64,000 nucleotides of DNA, taken from assembly GCA_014529385.2 (NCBI GenBank), contig CM043963.1, forward strand, positions 93,057,912 to 93,121,911, given 5' to 3'. Below the pieces are notes generated by a model. The model was not told the origin of the DNA, did no database searches, and saw only the letters and a program-made list of their open reading frames with translations. A program made the translations under genes and the position numbers. This document shows positions 46,081-57,661 of the stretch, piece by piece. Numbering within the stretch: the stretch's first letter is position 1; the number at the start of each line of letters is the position of its first letter. The DNA comes from Adiantum capillus-veneris (taxonomy: Eukaryota; Streptophyta; Polypodiopsida; Polypodiales; Pteridaceae).

Positions 46081-47439
46081 CTAGGGGGAGTGCAAATAAT
46101 TAGGTTAGGGTTCCTTATGTTTTTTAATTGTGTTCAATACGTGTTGGTACCTTTTCCCACTGATGTGCCTCCTAGAGGTATTATTTGTGTTTCTTAGTGT
46201 GTACAAGAACGTGTTGCTGTTGTTAGGATTTGGACCTTCATGGAATCTTTCTCTCGTTCACACTTCAAATCAAGCACAACCATCAACACAAACATGTGTT
46301 TTTGGTCCATTAGCATTGCCCCTTATCTTTTTTCATCCATGTTTGTCTGCTTTAATTGTAATTGGTAGCATAATATTCAACACATTTGCTTAGTATCAAA
46401 CATTAAATTCAATGTAATTTTTTGTCATAATCACTTGTCTAGGTTTAAAAATCAAGCAGTCTGACTAAGCTAGTTTGACCAAGCTAGGCGTTAGAGATCT
46501 TCTCTTAATACCATGGGGAATGCCTTCCTAATAATCAATGGTTACTTAGGTTCTTAATCCGATTTAGGTAGCATTGTGTGAAATGTACTAGGGCTTTCTA
46601 GTGGGCTTAGTCCCTATTGACCTTTAGCTTAAGTATTATAAAGGGAGTTTACTAATGTGATGAGCCTGGGAAGGGTAACAATGTTATATGACCCCCCAAA
46701 GTTACAAAATTAAAATGCTGAAAACGTACAAAAGAATAATCAAAGTGCCACAATGTAAAATCTTAGCTGGAAGAGAAATCTCAGCTTGATTTGGTGCTTC
46801 ACTCACATGTATCGCCTATGGTACTAGAGCCTTAGAGGTTCCCATTGTGGGCGCTTTTACTTGAAAAGCAAAAAACCCAAGGCATACAAAATAAGCACAC
46901 ACATCGAAATCGAAACAATGTGAAAAGACTTTGGGGGGTCAAAGAAAAGTAAATAAGTCAGGTGATGATTTCATGAGAATTCCTTTTATTGTAGCTTAAC
47001 TATGAGGTCTTCTAGGTATAGCCTCTAGTCACCCCTCGAACATGAAATACTTGGCTCTCACGATTAAACAACTTAATTGACTAGAGAAAATTGAGAAGCA
47101 TGCCCATGGTATTAATAGTTGATCTTTAGTGTCTTTCGACCGTTAAATTAGCGACCCTAGACTTGTTTAATTTTTTAAATCTTTACAACTGTTTATGCGT
47201 TTGATTATATTGCAATTTAATGTTTATTGCTGACAAATGGTTTAAAATTCTGTTACCAATCAAATTGTCTGCCTACAACTGCATGTGCTTTTTAATTGTA
47301 TATGAGAATGCAATTAATGTGCCAATGTTGTTTGATTTTGCAGTGACTAAAGAAGGCTAAGGACATTCATCTCAAATGCTCTTCCACCTCGATGAACGAG
47401 CTTCAACTCAATAGCTTCCGAGGACGGAATCTACATCAG
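46081..47439 (+). other. Copy B 3' noncoding region
   Basis: AT-rich, ending at the polypurine tract. The one frame of note (46130-46393, 87 codons) is strongly hydrophobic with two possible membrane spans (LFPLMCLLEVLFVFLSVY; LALPLIFFHPCLSALIVIGS), but this may simply reflect T-rich DNA. Confidence 0.5.
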
Positions 47440-47450
47440 GAAGGGGGGCA
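47440..47450 (+). promoter_or_regulatory. Polypurine tract of copy B
   Basis: GGAAGGGGGGCA directly precedes TGTTAACC of the 3' LTR, the expected place for plus-strand priming. Confidence 0.85.
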
Positions 47451-47761
47451 TGTTAACCCTCACACACATTCCTATCACCTAAGATGGACGCCGTATTATT
47501 TATTTGGTAGAGTTAGGTACCGGGCTTGTCAGTCCAATAGGAAAAGGGTAAGAGTGATCGCCGATGAGAGGCGCACTCTAACTGGAACATTCAAGGGATT
47601 AGTTGGCTAAGCATGGGCGCCCAAGTGTGAATGGGGCGAGCTCATATAAAAGTCAACTAAACCTAAAATTCATTCATTCTTTCATTTATGCAATTGAAGA
47701 GTGCTCTTGCTCCATCTCCATCTTCTTCTTCTTCTTCATCTCTTTGTGTGTGTGTGTATGC

Positions 47762-47853
<92 letters not shown>

Positions 47854-48086
47854 TAGCGATCGAGCATTGCGATGATGGCATGAGGGCGGCGAAGCGGTTG
47901 AGCGGCGGATCCTTCTTCTTCGCGGCGAGGAATCCTCCACGACAGCAAGCGTAGAGCGGTGAGTGACACACCATCGCCATCTTTGAGCTTACTAGTTTAG
48001 GCTAGTTGCGTGCTTGGAGCCATTTGTGGCTCGCACACAGTATATCGGCAAGTTCCTGGCATTGACATGTGCGACAGACGCGCACA
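47451..48086 (+). repeat. 3' LTR of copy B (636 bp)
   Basis: Aligns with the 5' LTR. The 50-bp length difference is nearly all due to the (GA)n tract, 87 bp here (47764-47850) against 39 bp. TATAAAA at 47645-47651. Ends CGCACA, followed by the TATAT target copy. Confidence 0.9.
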
Positions 48087-48091
48087 TATAT

Positions 48092-48460
48092 TTAATCCTC
48101 TCTCTCTCTCTCTCTCTCTCTTTTACAAACAGTATATGGCTGGCTTGGGGCTGAGTGCAAGGAAGACCGGATCCACTTTGATTTTGTCAGCAAGGTCATA
48201 TCAAATGTGAAGAGGGGCAAGAGGCTTACCTTGTTCCTAAGGACTCATGTTGCGGATGTTGAGAATGCCATTCAAGTCTTTGGGGTATGTGTCACTTTTG
48301 GGGAGGTTTTTGAGGCTTCTTACGTTGTTGGTAGCTTTGTGCTTTCCTACCAACATCAGTATCTTCCTGTATGCTTTTGTGTTGTATTACGCACTAGTGG
48401 ATTTTGTGCCATACGTGCTTCTTGTACCATTGCAATCCCTATGAAGGCATAGATGTGGAT
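48092..48460 (+). other. Exon-like sequence next to copy B
   Basis: After a (TC)n tract, TTACAAACAG could be a splice acceptor. The following frame reads GWLGAECKEDRIHFDFVSKV, then ISNVKRGKRLTLFLRTHVAD and VENAIQVFG, then meets GTATGTGT, a good donor (about 48284). I recognise no family. It could be an exon of a host gene or of a captured fragment. Confidence 0.25.
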
Positions 48461-48617
48461 AACTTGGGACTCTGTTTTGAAGAGTATGTGGGTAGTGTTA
48501 TGCATGAAATTGATCTTTTGTGATGATTGCATTGCTTGATTAACAAAAAATGTGTTTTTTTGAGCATATAGCTAGAGAAAATATCCAGATTGTTAAAAGA
48601 GATAATTTCGTAAAGGG

Positions 48618-48864
48618 CTCGAGGGGTGCACTATGTATTTATGTTAATGTATAATGTGAGTTTGAAAGGAGGGGTTTTAAAATGAAAACAAATTAGGAAA
48701 TTTAATAGAGATAAATTGAAATAAGGGGTTTTTATAGTCAATTTTGGAGAAAGATCCTAAAATAAGGGTCATTTGATTCATTTAGACATGTTAAAAGAGG
48801 GGTTTTTTTAATACCCCCGTGAATGCACATTATATAGGGGGTGCTGAATAGTGAACCCCCCAAG
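48618..48864. mobile_element. MITE with 8-bp target duplication (hAT-like)
   Basis: A 247-bp element bounded by imperfect 17-bp inverted repeats (CTCGAGGGGTGCACTAT and, reverse-complemented, CTTGGGGGGTTCACTAT; 14 of 17 match). It is flanked by the direct repeat GTAAAGGG at 48610-48617 and 48865-48872. An 8-bp duplication is typical of hAT. No coding capacity. Confidence 0.85.
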
Positions 48865-49014
48865 GTAAAGGGATTGAAGGAGGACCAAGGTCCTACCATG
48901 TCAAATACCATTAATATGTTGAGCAGGATGATACTACTAAGAATTTAGACACAACTAGGGATAGACAATGAGGGACTGATGTGGAGGGTAGGACAAAGAT
49001 AAAAGAGAGAGTCT

Positions 49015-49393
49015 TTGAGAATGATAGACTTGGATGAAGACATGACGCATGTAGGTGACAACACTCACGCAAAGGCCATTGATGATGTGATGCCAATTAT
49101 TGATGAGCCTAAGGATATTGATGATGTGATGCCAATTGCTGATGTGGCCAAGTCTGCTGATGAAGTGGTGCCAATTTTTAAAGAGACCAAGCCTATTGAT
49201 GAAGAGATGCCAATTGTTGATGAGGCAAAGGCACAAAGATGCGAAGGAGGAGGAGGATGATGTAAAGCACTATCATACAAGAAAGGCTAAAAAAAAGGAG
49301 GGAAGTAATGCCAAAAATGGGGGGAGCACAAGGGATGCCAAGAAGGGAAAAGATGGTGCCAAAGAGGGTTTCTACGATAGGCCGCTAAGATGA
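49015..49393 (+). pseudogene. Open frame with a 13-residue tandem repeat and Lys-rich tail
   Basis: A frame from 49021 has four 39-bp units (49078-49233), each encoding a variant of I-D-D-V-M-P-I-x-D-E-x-K-x. It stops at 49258. In another frame the sequence continues as EEEDDVKHYHTRKAKKKEGS, then STRDAKKGKDGAKEGFYDRP to 49393, so one frameshift may separate an acidic repeat from a basic tail. I know no family match. Could be a decayed low-complexity gene. Confidence 0.35.
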
Positions 49394-50592
49394 AGGGTTG
49401 GATGCCAAAGGGAAGATAGAGAGATAGGAGGAAGTTCAAAGGGACGTACTTGTGCATAGAATACAACTTCTGTGGTAGACAAAGATACAAATCATTGCAT
49501 TTTTTTTCCGAGAAAGAATCATTGTATATATTCAACCACTCTATTTGAGCTTTTGTGTGAAATGAAAGAAGCACCCTACATGCTGTAGTTTGAAGCTATC
49601 TCCCTGCAAAATTTAGCTATTTGACAACAACTCATACTTAGGCCTATGGTTTCATGAATCAAACACATTTTTGTTGTGTTTTCTTTGCCTGCACATCGTG
49701 GGTTGAAGCTACGTGCCTGTGAGATTTAGCTATTATGACAACGATTCTTACTTAGGCCTATGATTTACATGAATCAAATGCAGTTTCTTTTTGTTATCTT
49801 TGCCTTCTATATTTGGTCCAGCTTTGTATTGTAATTTATGTTGTCTTTCTTACAAGGTTTTGGTAGAGGATTTTGCTACTATTGTATAGAACCAACTGCT
49901 ATTATAATAGTTGATATGTTCAATGTTAGTACATCTAGATAATTAGGTACTTGTAGTACCCAATTGACTAGTGGTATCAAATTGGTACTATCCAAAATGC
50001 TATTTTGGTAGTGGTACGTTTCTATCTTTAGCATTGTATTACCAAATTGAAACTACTTGGTTCCAATTTGATTTTGAGTAGTCCTAGATTGGTAAATTGG
50101 TTGTTTCAATTTGGTAACGTGTTATATGGTATTGTTCTACATTTTATCTAGGGCTATATATTCCTATATTTTAACAATGTGCATCCATGGTTTTTGTATT
50201 CACATTTCTTATGAAAGTTATGTCCCTTCCTTCACTCATTTGGACTTTGGGTACTATAGCAAGGCACCGTTGGTGGCTAGACTAGCAATCACTATCCACA
50301 GAGCTCCCCCAAGATGAGAGATGGCTGTAAGTCACATGCGTCATGCCATTTGGATGCATTTTAGTGTTTTGTTTATCTTATGACTATGCCAGAATGCTAG
50401 TTGCGTTGCATATATTCAATCAAATAACTGAAAAAATCCATATAATTGTGTGTTCTTGAACTATACACGAATAAATGAATAAATTGCTAGTTTCAATCAA
50501 TAAACTTATTGTTCAATTACCCATAGCTATATAAATGCAAAAAATGCCAATCAATTATGCTTTTGATCAATATTCTATAGCTCTCTCTCTTA
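49394..50592. other. Spacer, no gene seen
   Basis: AT-rich. Two related patches near 49585-49770 share GAAGCTA.CT.CCTG.AA and TTAGCTATT..GACAAC, an old duplication of about 124 bp. Nothing coding. Confidence 0.5.
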
Positions 50593-50950
<358 letters not shown>

Positions 50951-51755
50951 TAGACACACTCACTCTCTCTATCTACTTATAGTCTCTCTGTAGCTTACGA
51001 TCACACCTTCTCTCTAGATTTTGATCACATACCCTCTCTCTAGCTACATGTAGGAGATTAATTACACTTAAAACTATATATATTTTTTCAAACTATGTGT
51101 TCTTGTATGCCTCTTTGATGTGTTTTTGATATGTCCTACTGGCATATGGGGTGTGTAGAGTAGATAGACACTATCTGCAAGGTTTGATGCACCATTTGGT
51201 GCATCATATCATATAGGTAGTTTAGGGAGTTGGGATTTAGAAATTATTGGGGGTTGTTTTGAGTCGATACATTGTCTTACTCCCACAATAATTTAAGGAA
51301 AAATAGATGACACGCCTTCTGTTTGACTCACAACTCCTACTTGAGTTGTTGTCTTAGGAGACCATAGATAGCATGCATGTTGTTTAATTTTCCCATTGCC
51401 TTTCCTACCTTTTGTAGTGCTTTTCAGGCTTAGCATAACTCCAACATATTGTGAGCTATCAAATTACATGTTTCTCTCTTCCTTCAAATCCTTGGCATAG
51501 CCATGTTTCTTACCAATAGAGAAACAATATCGCTACTTATGTGGCGACTTGCTTTCAATGTAACCTTTCTCAAAGTTTGGATCGAAAGTTACTCCCTTGA
51601 TCTTACAATGGGATTAAAACCCCTTGCATTCAATCATGGTAGTGGCTTAGGTACTTACAAAACAGGCAAGATTACATGCTATATCATTGTTTTACTATTC
51701 ATGTTTGCTTGCTTTATGCTCACAATGATTTGGTTTCAATGTAATTTTGGATCCA
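50951..51755. other. Spacer, no gene seen
   Basis: No gene or structured repeat recognised beyond short CT runs. Confidence 0.5.
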
Positions 51756-51798
51756 TGACAAATGCAAAGGCCATGGCGAGAGAGAAACCAAGCAACAA

Positions 51799-51843
<45 letters not shown>

Positions 51844-52019
51844 TTTGACACACTAAAAAAAACTCTCTCTTGATTGATTAAAAAAGATACAATATAAGGC
51901 TACTTTGCCATGCAAACTTACCATGCGAACTCAAGGTTTTAACTGTATGCTTTAGGAGAGCATTCTCACAGGTAGACATTTACTAGACTCGGGCTTGACA
52001 CCTAACAACCCCCCTCAAG
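51756..52019 (-). mobile_element. Copia 3' LTR and polypurine tract (minus strand)
   Basis: On the minus strand, CTTGAGGGGGGT (52019-52008) is a polypurine tract directly followed by TGTTAGGTGTC (LTR start, 52007). A TATA-like CCTTATATTG and a (TC)n tract lie inside. TTTGTCA at about 51756 is the likely LTR end, giving about 252 bp. Layout is similar to the LTR at 24237-24426. Confidence 0.55.
51803..51840. repeat. (GA)n microsatellite inside the copia LTR
   Basis: GA run of about 18 units. Confidence 0.97.
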
Positions 52020-52277
52020 CCTAAACCAATGACTATGGACTTGATACATACCATGGCAGAGTTCAATCACCTGAAACTATAAGAAGAAGTTCCCCCCTTG
52101 ACAATAACATAGGTGTGTCTGTGCACTTCCCTCAAACAACCATCAGTGTGAGACTACAAGAACTTAGAACCAAACATAAAGGGCGGCCTTACCACCACTA
52201 ATGTGTGGTAGTGTCTATAACCGGTACATTTTATTGACAAATGACTAACATAAAAACAACATAAAACAAACTAAAAA

Positions 52278-53088
52278 CTATAGGACATCACTATCTACGA
52301 GAAGCATTGGTGCTTCACCATCTTCATCACTTTCAACCATGTTGATCTGTCGTTTATTCTTCTTAAAACACTTATCCAAAGGATGATTGGTCTTTCTACA
52401 GTGGATGCAAGGAGTTTTGCTGAAACAATCCTTGGTTTGATGATTGCTGCGGCCACATATTACACAAGGTCTAGTGCTGGTAGTAGACCTGGTTGAAATT
52501 GCAGTCCTCGTTGAATTTGCAGTCAAAGTGCAACCACAAGCTACATATGCAGTAGGTACGTCAGAACTAATACATGGTACTCATTTCTCTTCTTCCTGCA
52601 ATGAATTAACAATACCATCCAAAGAAGGCAGCGGATCCTTCTCCTTTTAAATAGTGACAATTTACAAAATTTTGCAAGTAGGTTATTAAGAAAAACAGCT
52701 ATAAGATCTTCATATGGGACAGGGGCTTCAACATAAATCAGCTGAGTGCGGATGCTTTTCAATCTGTTAGCTAAAGCTGCAATATTCTCTTCATCATGCA
52801 TATAAAGAGAATACAACTCCATTTAATTAGGATTATTTTGGAGTATTTGGCTTTAGGACCAAACACTTTCTCTAGTTCCATCCAAGCAGCGTTTGCACAT
52901 TGCACGTCATCCAGATAATGAATAAAATTATACTCAAGAGATGTCAAAATAAAAACTAATGCTTGCTCATCCTTGTGTTGTTTCTCGGCAGATAGCACTC
53001 TTGCAATAGCAACAGATATGCCAGCTTCGTGTGCTGATAGAGGCTTGACTATGCTCCAGAGATTCTTGCGCATTAGATCACCCACCAT
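52278..53088 (-). pseudogene. Copia gag (minus strand), pol absent
   Basis: Three minus frames run in order: GDLMRKNLWSIVKPLSAHEA with LEKVFGPKAKYSKIILIKW; MELYSLYMHDEENIAALANR; and a nucleocapsid end with two zinc knuckles, CVICGRSNHQTKDC and CIHCRKTNHPLDKC. This is the order of a Ty1/copia gag (UBN2 type). Only about 260 bp separate its end (52278) from the polypurine tract, so protease, integrase, RT and RNase H are missing. Frameshifts lie near 52810 and 52540. The 5' end is cut near 53090. Confidence 0.8.
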
Positions 53089-54143
53089 TAATTAGATCAT
53101 GCATCATTAGAGCTCGCACAGTGAGATCATGCATCATTATTGAGATGAGATTAAAGCTCTTGAGCTTAGATTTTTAATTATATATATAAGAGAGATTTTT
53201 TAAATAAAAAATTCTTTTTTTAGAGTAGTGGATCTGGTTGAATCAACAACGAAAGAAAATAAAAATATTGAGCTTGGGCCAAGACTTAGAGCTCTAAATC
53301 TAACGAGTTCGACTTCTCTGAAAGAAAAGAGCAAGCATAGCACATACTAAACAAGGGAGCTAGAGGCATGGCGAGTAGAGGTGAAGAAAAAAGTAGAAGG
53401 GCGTCTTCCTTTGGGGCAAACAAATGCGGGCAGCCTCCTTCCAGGTACTACTCATCCCTCTAGTTACTCCCTCTAGCCATGCACGGCGGCAAGCGCATGT
53501 TGCTTGAATGTGTTAGTGAGCGATGAAAGCATCCCAACTCTGGTCTTGTGCTTACGTGGTGTCCACAAGAAAAGGGGTTGCAGATGCGCTCAGTGGCAGA
53601 TGAATTCAATTTGGCACACGGGACTACAGGTTCATGACAACTTGCTCATGGGCTCATGGGACTAGAGGTTCATATGCAGTACACAAAGAACTACCCGATG
53701 CAATTGGGGATCATGGGAGCAATAGAAGAAGTCCATTGAGGTGGGTTTGTCGATGCACAATAAGTGCATGTTGGTGAGCAGCAGTTTGGAGCAGTTTGTC
53801 ATAAGATATCAAGATATGCCAGGATAAGGTAGCTCTCATTGCTATGATGCCTACTTCAGTTTGTTACTTTACACATGGTCACTTTGAGTATGAGCCACAC
53901 ACCAAGATGGTTACTAGTGGTGCAAACCAACGGGCTCCAGTTTAGGCACCCAATGGAAGAGGTTGGCAGTTTAGGCAGAGGTTGGTGGGTAAGATGCACC
54001 CAATGGAAGAAGTTGGCAGTTTAGGCAAAGGTTGGGTATATTGACGTTTGAGCCACACCCGAATAGACTTTACAATTGAAGCTAGCCAACAAGGACCAGT
54101 TTGGGAAAAATTTCAAGAAATTCGATGAGAAATTTTTCATATT
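53089..54143. other. Spacer, no gene seen
   Basis: Apart from a 50-bp duplication, nothing recognised. Confidence 0.45.
53946..54045. repeat. 50-bp tandem duplication
   Basis: Units 53946-53995 and 53996-54045 share GCACCCAATGGAAGA and GTTGGCAGTTTAGGCA. Confidence 0.9.
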
Positions 54144-54193
54144 CATTTGTATACATATGTGGGTTGTATACAAATGATGCTCATCGGTGAGCA
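54144..54193. repeat. Two adjacent perfect hairpins
   Basis: CATTTGTATAC/GTATACAAATG (11-bp stem, 11-base loop, 54144-54176) is followed one base later by TGCTCA/TGAGCA around TCGG (54178-54193). The second resembles the hairpin at 54349. Confidence 0.9.
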
Positions 54194-54348
54194 CTAGTTA
54201 GAGATTATTAGAGAATAAACATGAGCCCACTAGTAGTGAAAAAAAAAGAGCCTAGTAGCAACGCATAGAAGCTCTTCTCACTTGCAATGGAGGGTGTCTT
54301 TGCTAGAACTTTGAGGCTTGTGTCACATCTGTTGGTTTGTGAAATGTC

Positions 54349-54384
54349 TCACAATTGGTGCTCGTCGGCAAGCACCAGTTGTGA
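54349..54384. repeat. Hairpin with a 14-bp stem
   Basis: TCACAATTGGTGCT and AGCACCAGTTGTGA pair with one mismatch around CGTCGGCA. The inner part repeats the TGCTC.TCGG..AGCA pattern of 54178-54193. Confidence 0.9.
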
Positions 54385-54679
54385 TAGTGCATATTTTGCT
54401 AGTAAAATCTCATGATGCATGGTCCATTGTTGCATGTGTGTTGTAGCCTAGGCAATGTGGTAGATTGGTCACTGTAGTGGCCCATTTGGCAACCCTCAAT
54501 GTAGGACCGCATCAAAGTGTTTTTTTTGCAAAATGGATCTGCTTTTTTTGGGATAATGATGAATATGATTCAATGATGACGTCATTATGAAGCAACCCTC
54601 AATGATCTTGGTCTCTCTCTCTCTCTCTCTCTCTACCCTCATCATCATTGATCTCTCGCTACCCCCTCTTGCTCTCTCT

Positions 54680-54774
54680 CCCTTAAAAGGGGTAGTAGTC
54701 AAACGACATAGAGGCAAAGGAAATTCTTGTATAATTTCCTCTGCGTGCCGTTTGGCTACAACCCTTTTAAAGGG
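54680..54774. repeat. Long imperfect hairpin, about 42-46 bp arms
   Basis: 54680-54725 and 54733-54774 pair through CCCTT.AAAAGGG, GTAG.CAAACG and AGGAAATT, with a 7-base loop and a few bulges. Oppositely oriented (TC)n (54611-54634) and (GA)n (54799-54879) lie outside, lengthening the possible fold. Size and mismatches are like a plant small-RNA precursor or a tiny foldback element. Confidence 0.85.
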
Positions 54775-54795
54775 TTCTATAGAGCTTTTAATGAG

Positions 54796-54798
<3 letters not shown>

Positions 54799-54879
<81 letters not shown>
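54799..54879. repeat. (GA)n microsatellite
   Basis: GA run of about 40 units. Confidence 0.98.
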
Positions 54880-54883
<4 letters not shown>

Positions 54884-55019
54884 ACAGGGGGTAGAGAGAG
54901 AGACAAAGTATATATATATATATAAATAAGGGTCCCCCAATATCAAAAAAATAAAAAATATTTTCAAAACATCATTTTAATTAAAAGCTAGTCGAAGCAT
55001 TTTAAATACATAAGTGAAA

Positions 55020-56281
55020 AGGATTTAAATTCTGAAGCCATGAAATCCATCAATTTGGCAATATTTAACGACACTTTTTGGGCTTCAGTCCCTTGACATG
55101 GGACTCGATGGGATCTCCATTTATTCAATAGGGTCAAGTAATTCCTTTGTAAACATTCTCTCCAACAAGAAGGGAGTACACCCACTTCCCAATGACTTAA
55201 AGTCACTTTCTTCTTGGATGACACTAGGTATGGCTAGTGGTCTGATGGACTTTGTGAGGTTGATTTTGCATAGGAAACACTGTTTCTATAATCGGGATTT
55301 GCCTAGGTGCTAGCTCTAGATCCCTTTGGGTCTCTTCTACAAAACTCATTAATTGCTTGACTCGATCAATCTCCTCTATAGGGTTTGGGTAAGTTCCTAT
55401 CTTCTTCTTGGGTCTTGGCCATTGTGGCTCATGACAATCTTCCTTGTTTGTTTCTTTCCTAGTGGTCGTTTTAGTCTCCATAGTCTCATTTGAGTCAAAA
55501 TCCTCTTCAATGTCGTTCATATACACGGGGTCATCACCAGTCCCTATGTTGGTCTTTGAACTGGGTATGACTTTGCTGTTTTTGGTGATCTTTCCTTCGT
55601 GTTTTCTTCTTCTTTTGAGATTGGGCAGTTGATGGTGTGTCTCTTTCTTTAAGAATATAATTTTGGTTTGGAGAATCGATCGTGTGAGTACATTTACTGG
55701 TACTACAGGTGTACTTTGTGATGCGGCTCCTAGGTAACCTCAATTAAGTTCAATGGCATGATCTTTGGTGCATTTGGATTATTCAGACATTGGGCAATCA
55801 AACAATCTATGCCACATCAATTACACATGAGTATCTGTGCTCGCTTCATTGGTTTGCATTAGTGTGGCATTCTTTTATAGTCTAATAGGACACTCGGATA
55901 CACGATGTGGACCCCCACACTCGTAGCATTGAAGAGGTGGTCTCTTGGAAGTCAAATTGATATTTTAGCCTCTTGCCACAAGATCAGCTACTTGATAGAC
56001 AGGTTTGACTTGTCCCCAATAGTCCTCCATGTAGTATTGTGGAATTTATTCAAGTGCATCAATCCCATAGGCAATATTAGGGTCTAACTCATCCTTGAAA
56101 TCCACACAAGCAATAGATGACTCACAACCCACTTGATTCACACAAGTGATTCTTGGATGTGGGGGTTGTGATCCTAGCGCATAGGAGGTAGTAACGGTGT
56201 TGTTTGAACAACATTTTGGGCCCTAGGGACCATGTGTTGTGACGGTTGTTCAAGAGGTGGGTCTAGCATCAATGCAGGCAC
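55020..56281 (-). pseudogene. Copy C gag C-terminal and protease lead-in
   Basis: Several minus frames match copy B 40380-41640: the Cys-rich knuckle 3 region near 55900, a knuckle 4 with a stop and His lost (near 55800), SQKKKK (about 55610) and KVSLNIAKLMDFMASEF (about 55040). Stops and shifts throughout. Confidence 0.7.
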
Positions 56282-57661
56282 TCAAGGTGTGTTTGTCCAT
56301 GCTAAGGTTGGTCTATTGGCCATCACGTGTTTAAATACTATGCAATCCTTTGCTTGATGACCATACCTCCCACATGCATTGCAATTCCCATTAAATTTTA
56401 CTCTAAACGTAGGGCATTCACTGATACTATGTGGACCAAAGCAAACTGAGCACCATTGTTGCTCCCTTCTTGGATACATATGATTGTTTTGTGGAGCACG
56501 ATTGTCTCTAAGAATTTCTTGAATGGCCTTGGTGAGATCTGCTAAAGTCATCTCGGATATCTTTGGCTCTTTAGCAATAGGCTTTATGGTTATTGGCTTA
56601 TGCCCCGATGCTTGCGAGCTAGTAGATTTAGGCTCAATAGACACTCTTTCTCCTTGAATCATTAAATTGTCCTCCAATTGGATCGCATTGGTGGTGACTG
56701 CTTCCCAGGTGGTGATTCCTCTAATGACTAGGCCATTGTAGATATCCTCATGTCGTAGTCCCCTAATGAATCTATTGAGCAATTGGTTATTATTGAAGCG
56801 CTCATTTGGATTACAACGAGAATTCAAATGCTTCAAGCGACTAATAAAGTCTCTCACGGATTCTCCTTCCTCTTGTTGGGCTTTTTGGACCTGAGATGCT
56901 ACGCCCCAAATCACTCCCTCTCGTATGTACTCTTTCAAGAATAATCTCCTAAGTGTAGGGTACATCATTTTCTCTTCCACCCTTAGGGTTCTATACCAAT
57001 CCCCAACCTTCCCACTCAAGGTCAAGCTTAAAGAATTACTCTTATGCAAGTCATTGTGTTCTCCTAAGGAATCACATATTTGTTCAAATACTTCGATATG
57101 CTTCCTCACATCCCCGTGTTCCCTAAATTTTTGTGTGAGCTTGGCTATTTGCACTGCCTTACTTCTAGGCTCTCTATCAGGCGTGTTACACATATTTACA
57201 GCAATAGATCGATCGATAGCTTGAGCAAATGTTGCCAGGTCACCCAAGTGAGCAAGTATAGTGGGGACATGCACTCTTGGTACTGCATGTGAAATGGGGG
57301 TTGACATCAGGTTAGGCATACGGGTGATCCTCGGGTCCCAAGCTGGGTACGATGTTGTGCCATGTGGTGGCTCAAAGTTCATATGTGTGGCCCTGGGAAT
57401 AACAGACGTGGGATGTGACATGGTAATGCTAGCTGGTATGGTCTCATTGAAATAAGGGCTTGGATGTTGTGGTTGTGGAGCATAAGTTGTTGAAACAATG
57501 AGAGGGGTAGGAGCTACATGAGCACGAGGGCCCATAGGTGCATATGATTGATACACACTTGTAGGTACTGTTGTAGGCATTGGGACACCATGTAGCGGTG
57601 CTTTACTAGTAAATGAGGTCCATCGCGTATTTTTTGCCATGCCCATCACTGAGGTAGGCAT
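56282..57661 (-). pseudogene. Copy C gag capsid and nucleocapsid
   Basis: An open frame of 459 codons, the longest gag piece in the window. Capsid blocks HGDVRKHIEVFEQICDSLGE, GKVGDWYRTLRVEEKM and LISRLKHL-like DFISRLKHLNSRCNPN are followed by two intact knuckles, CSVCFGPHSISEC (56414-56452) and CNACGRYGHQAKDC (56342-56383). The Lys that is a stop codon in copy B is kept here. A frameshift near 57660 separates the N-terminal part. Confidence 0.85.

Larger units (their letters stand above)
36506..48091 (+). mobile_element. Complete Athila-like Ty3/gypsy element (G1 copy B) with target duplication
   Basis: All landmarks are visible: TATAT target copies at 36506-36510 and 48087-48091, LTRs that start TGTTAACCCTCAC, a primer site at 37101, gag, protease, RT, a short integrase start, extra frames, a polypurine tract at 47440 and the 3' LTR. 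Compared with copy A it has lost about 500 bp of RNase H (junction near 44345), and the integrase core is missing. It cannot have been autonomous in its present form. LTR divergence (roughly 5 percent over the first 200 bp, plus indels) suggests an old insertion. Confidence 0.93.

Noticed and set aside
46130-46393. Hydrophobic frame as an env-like membrane protein
   Set aside because: T-rich DNA easily gives Leu/Phe/Val runs; no signal peptide plus ectodomain, and it lies apart from the other extra frames.
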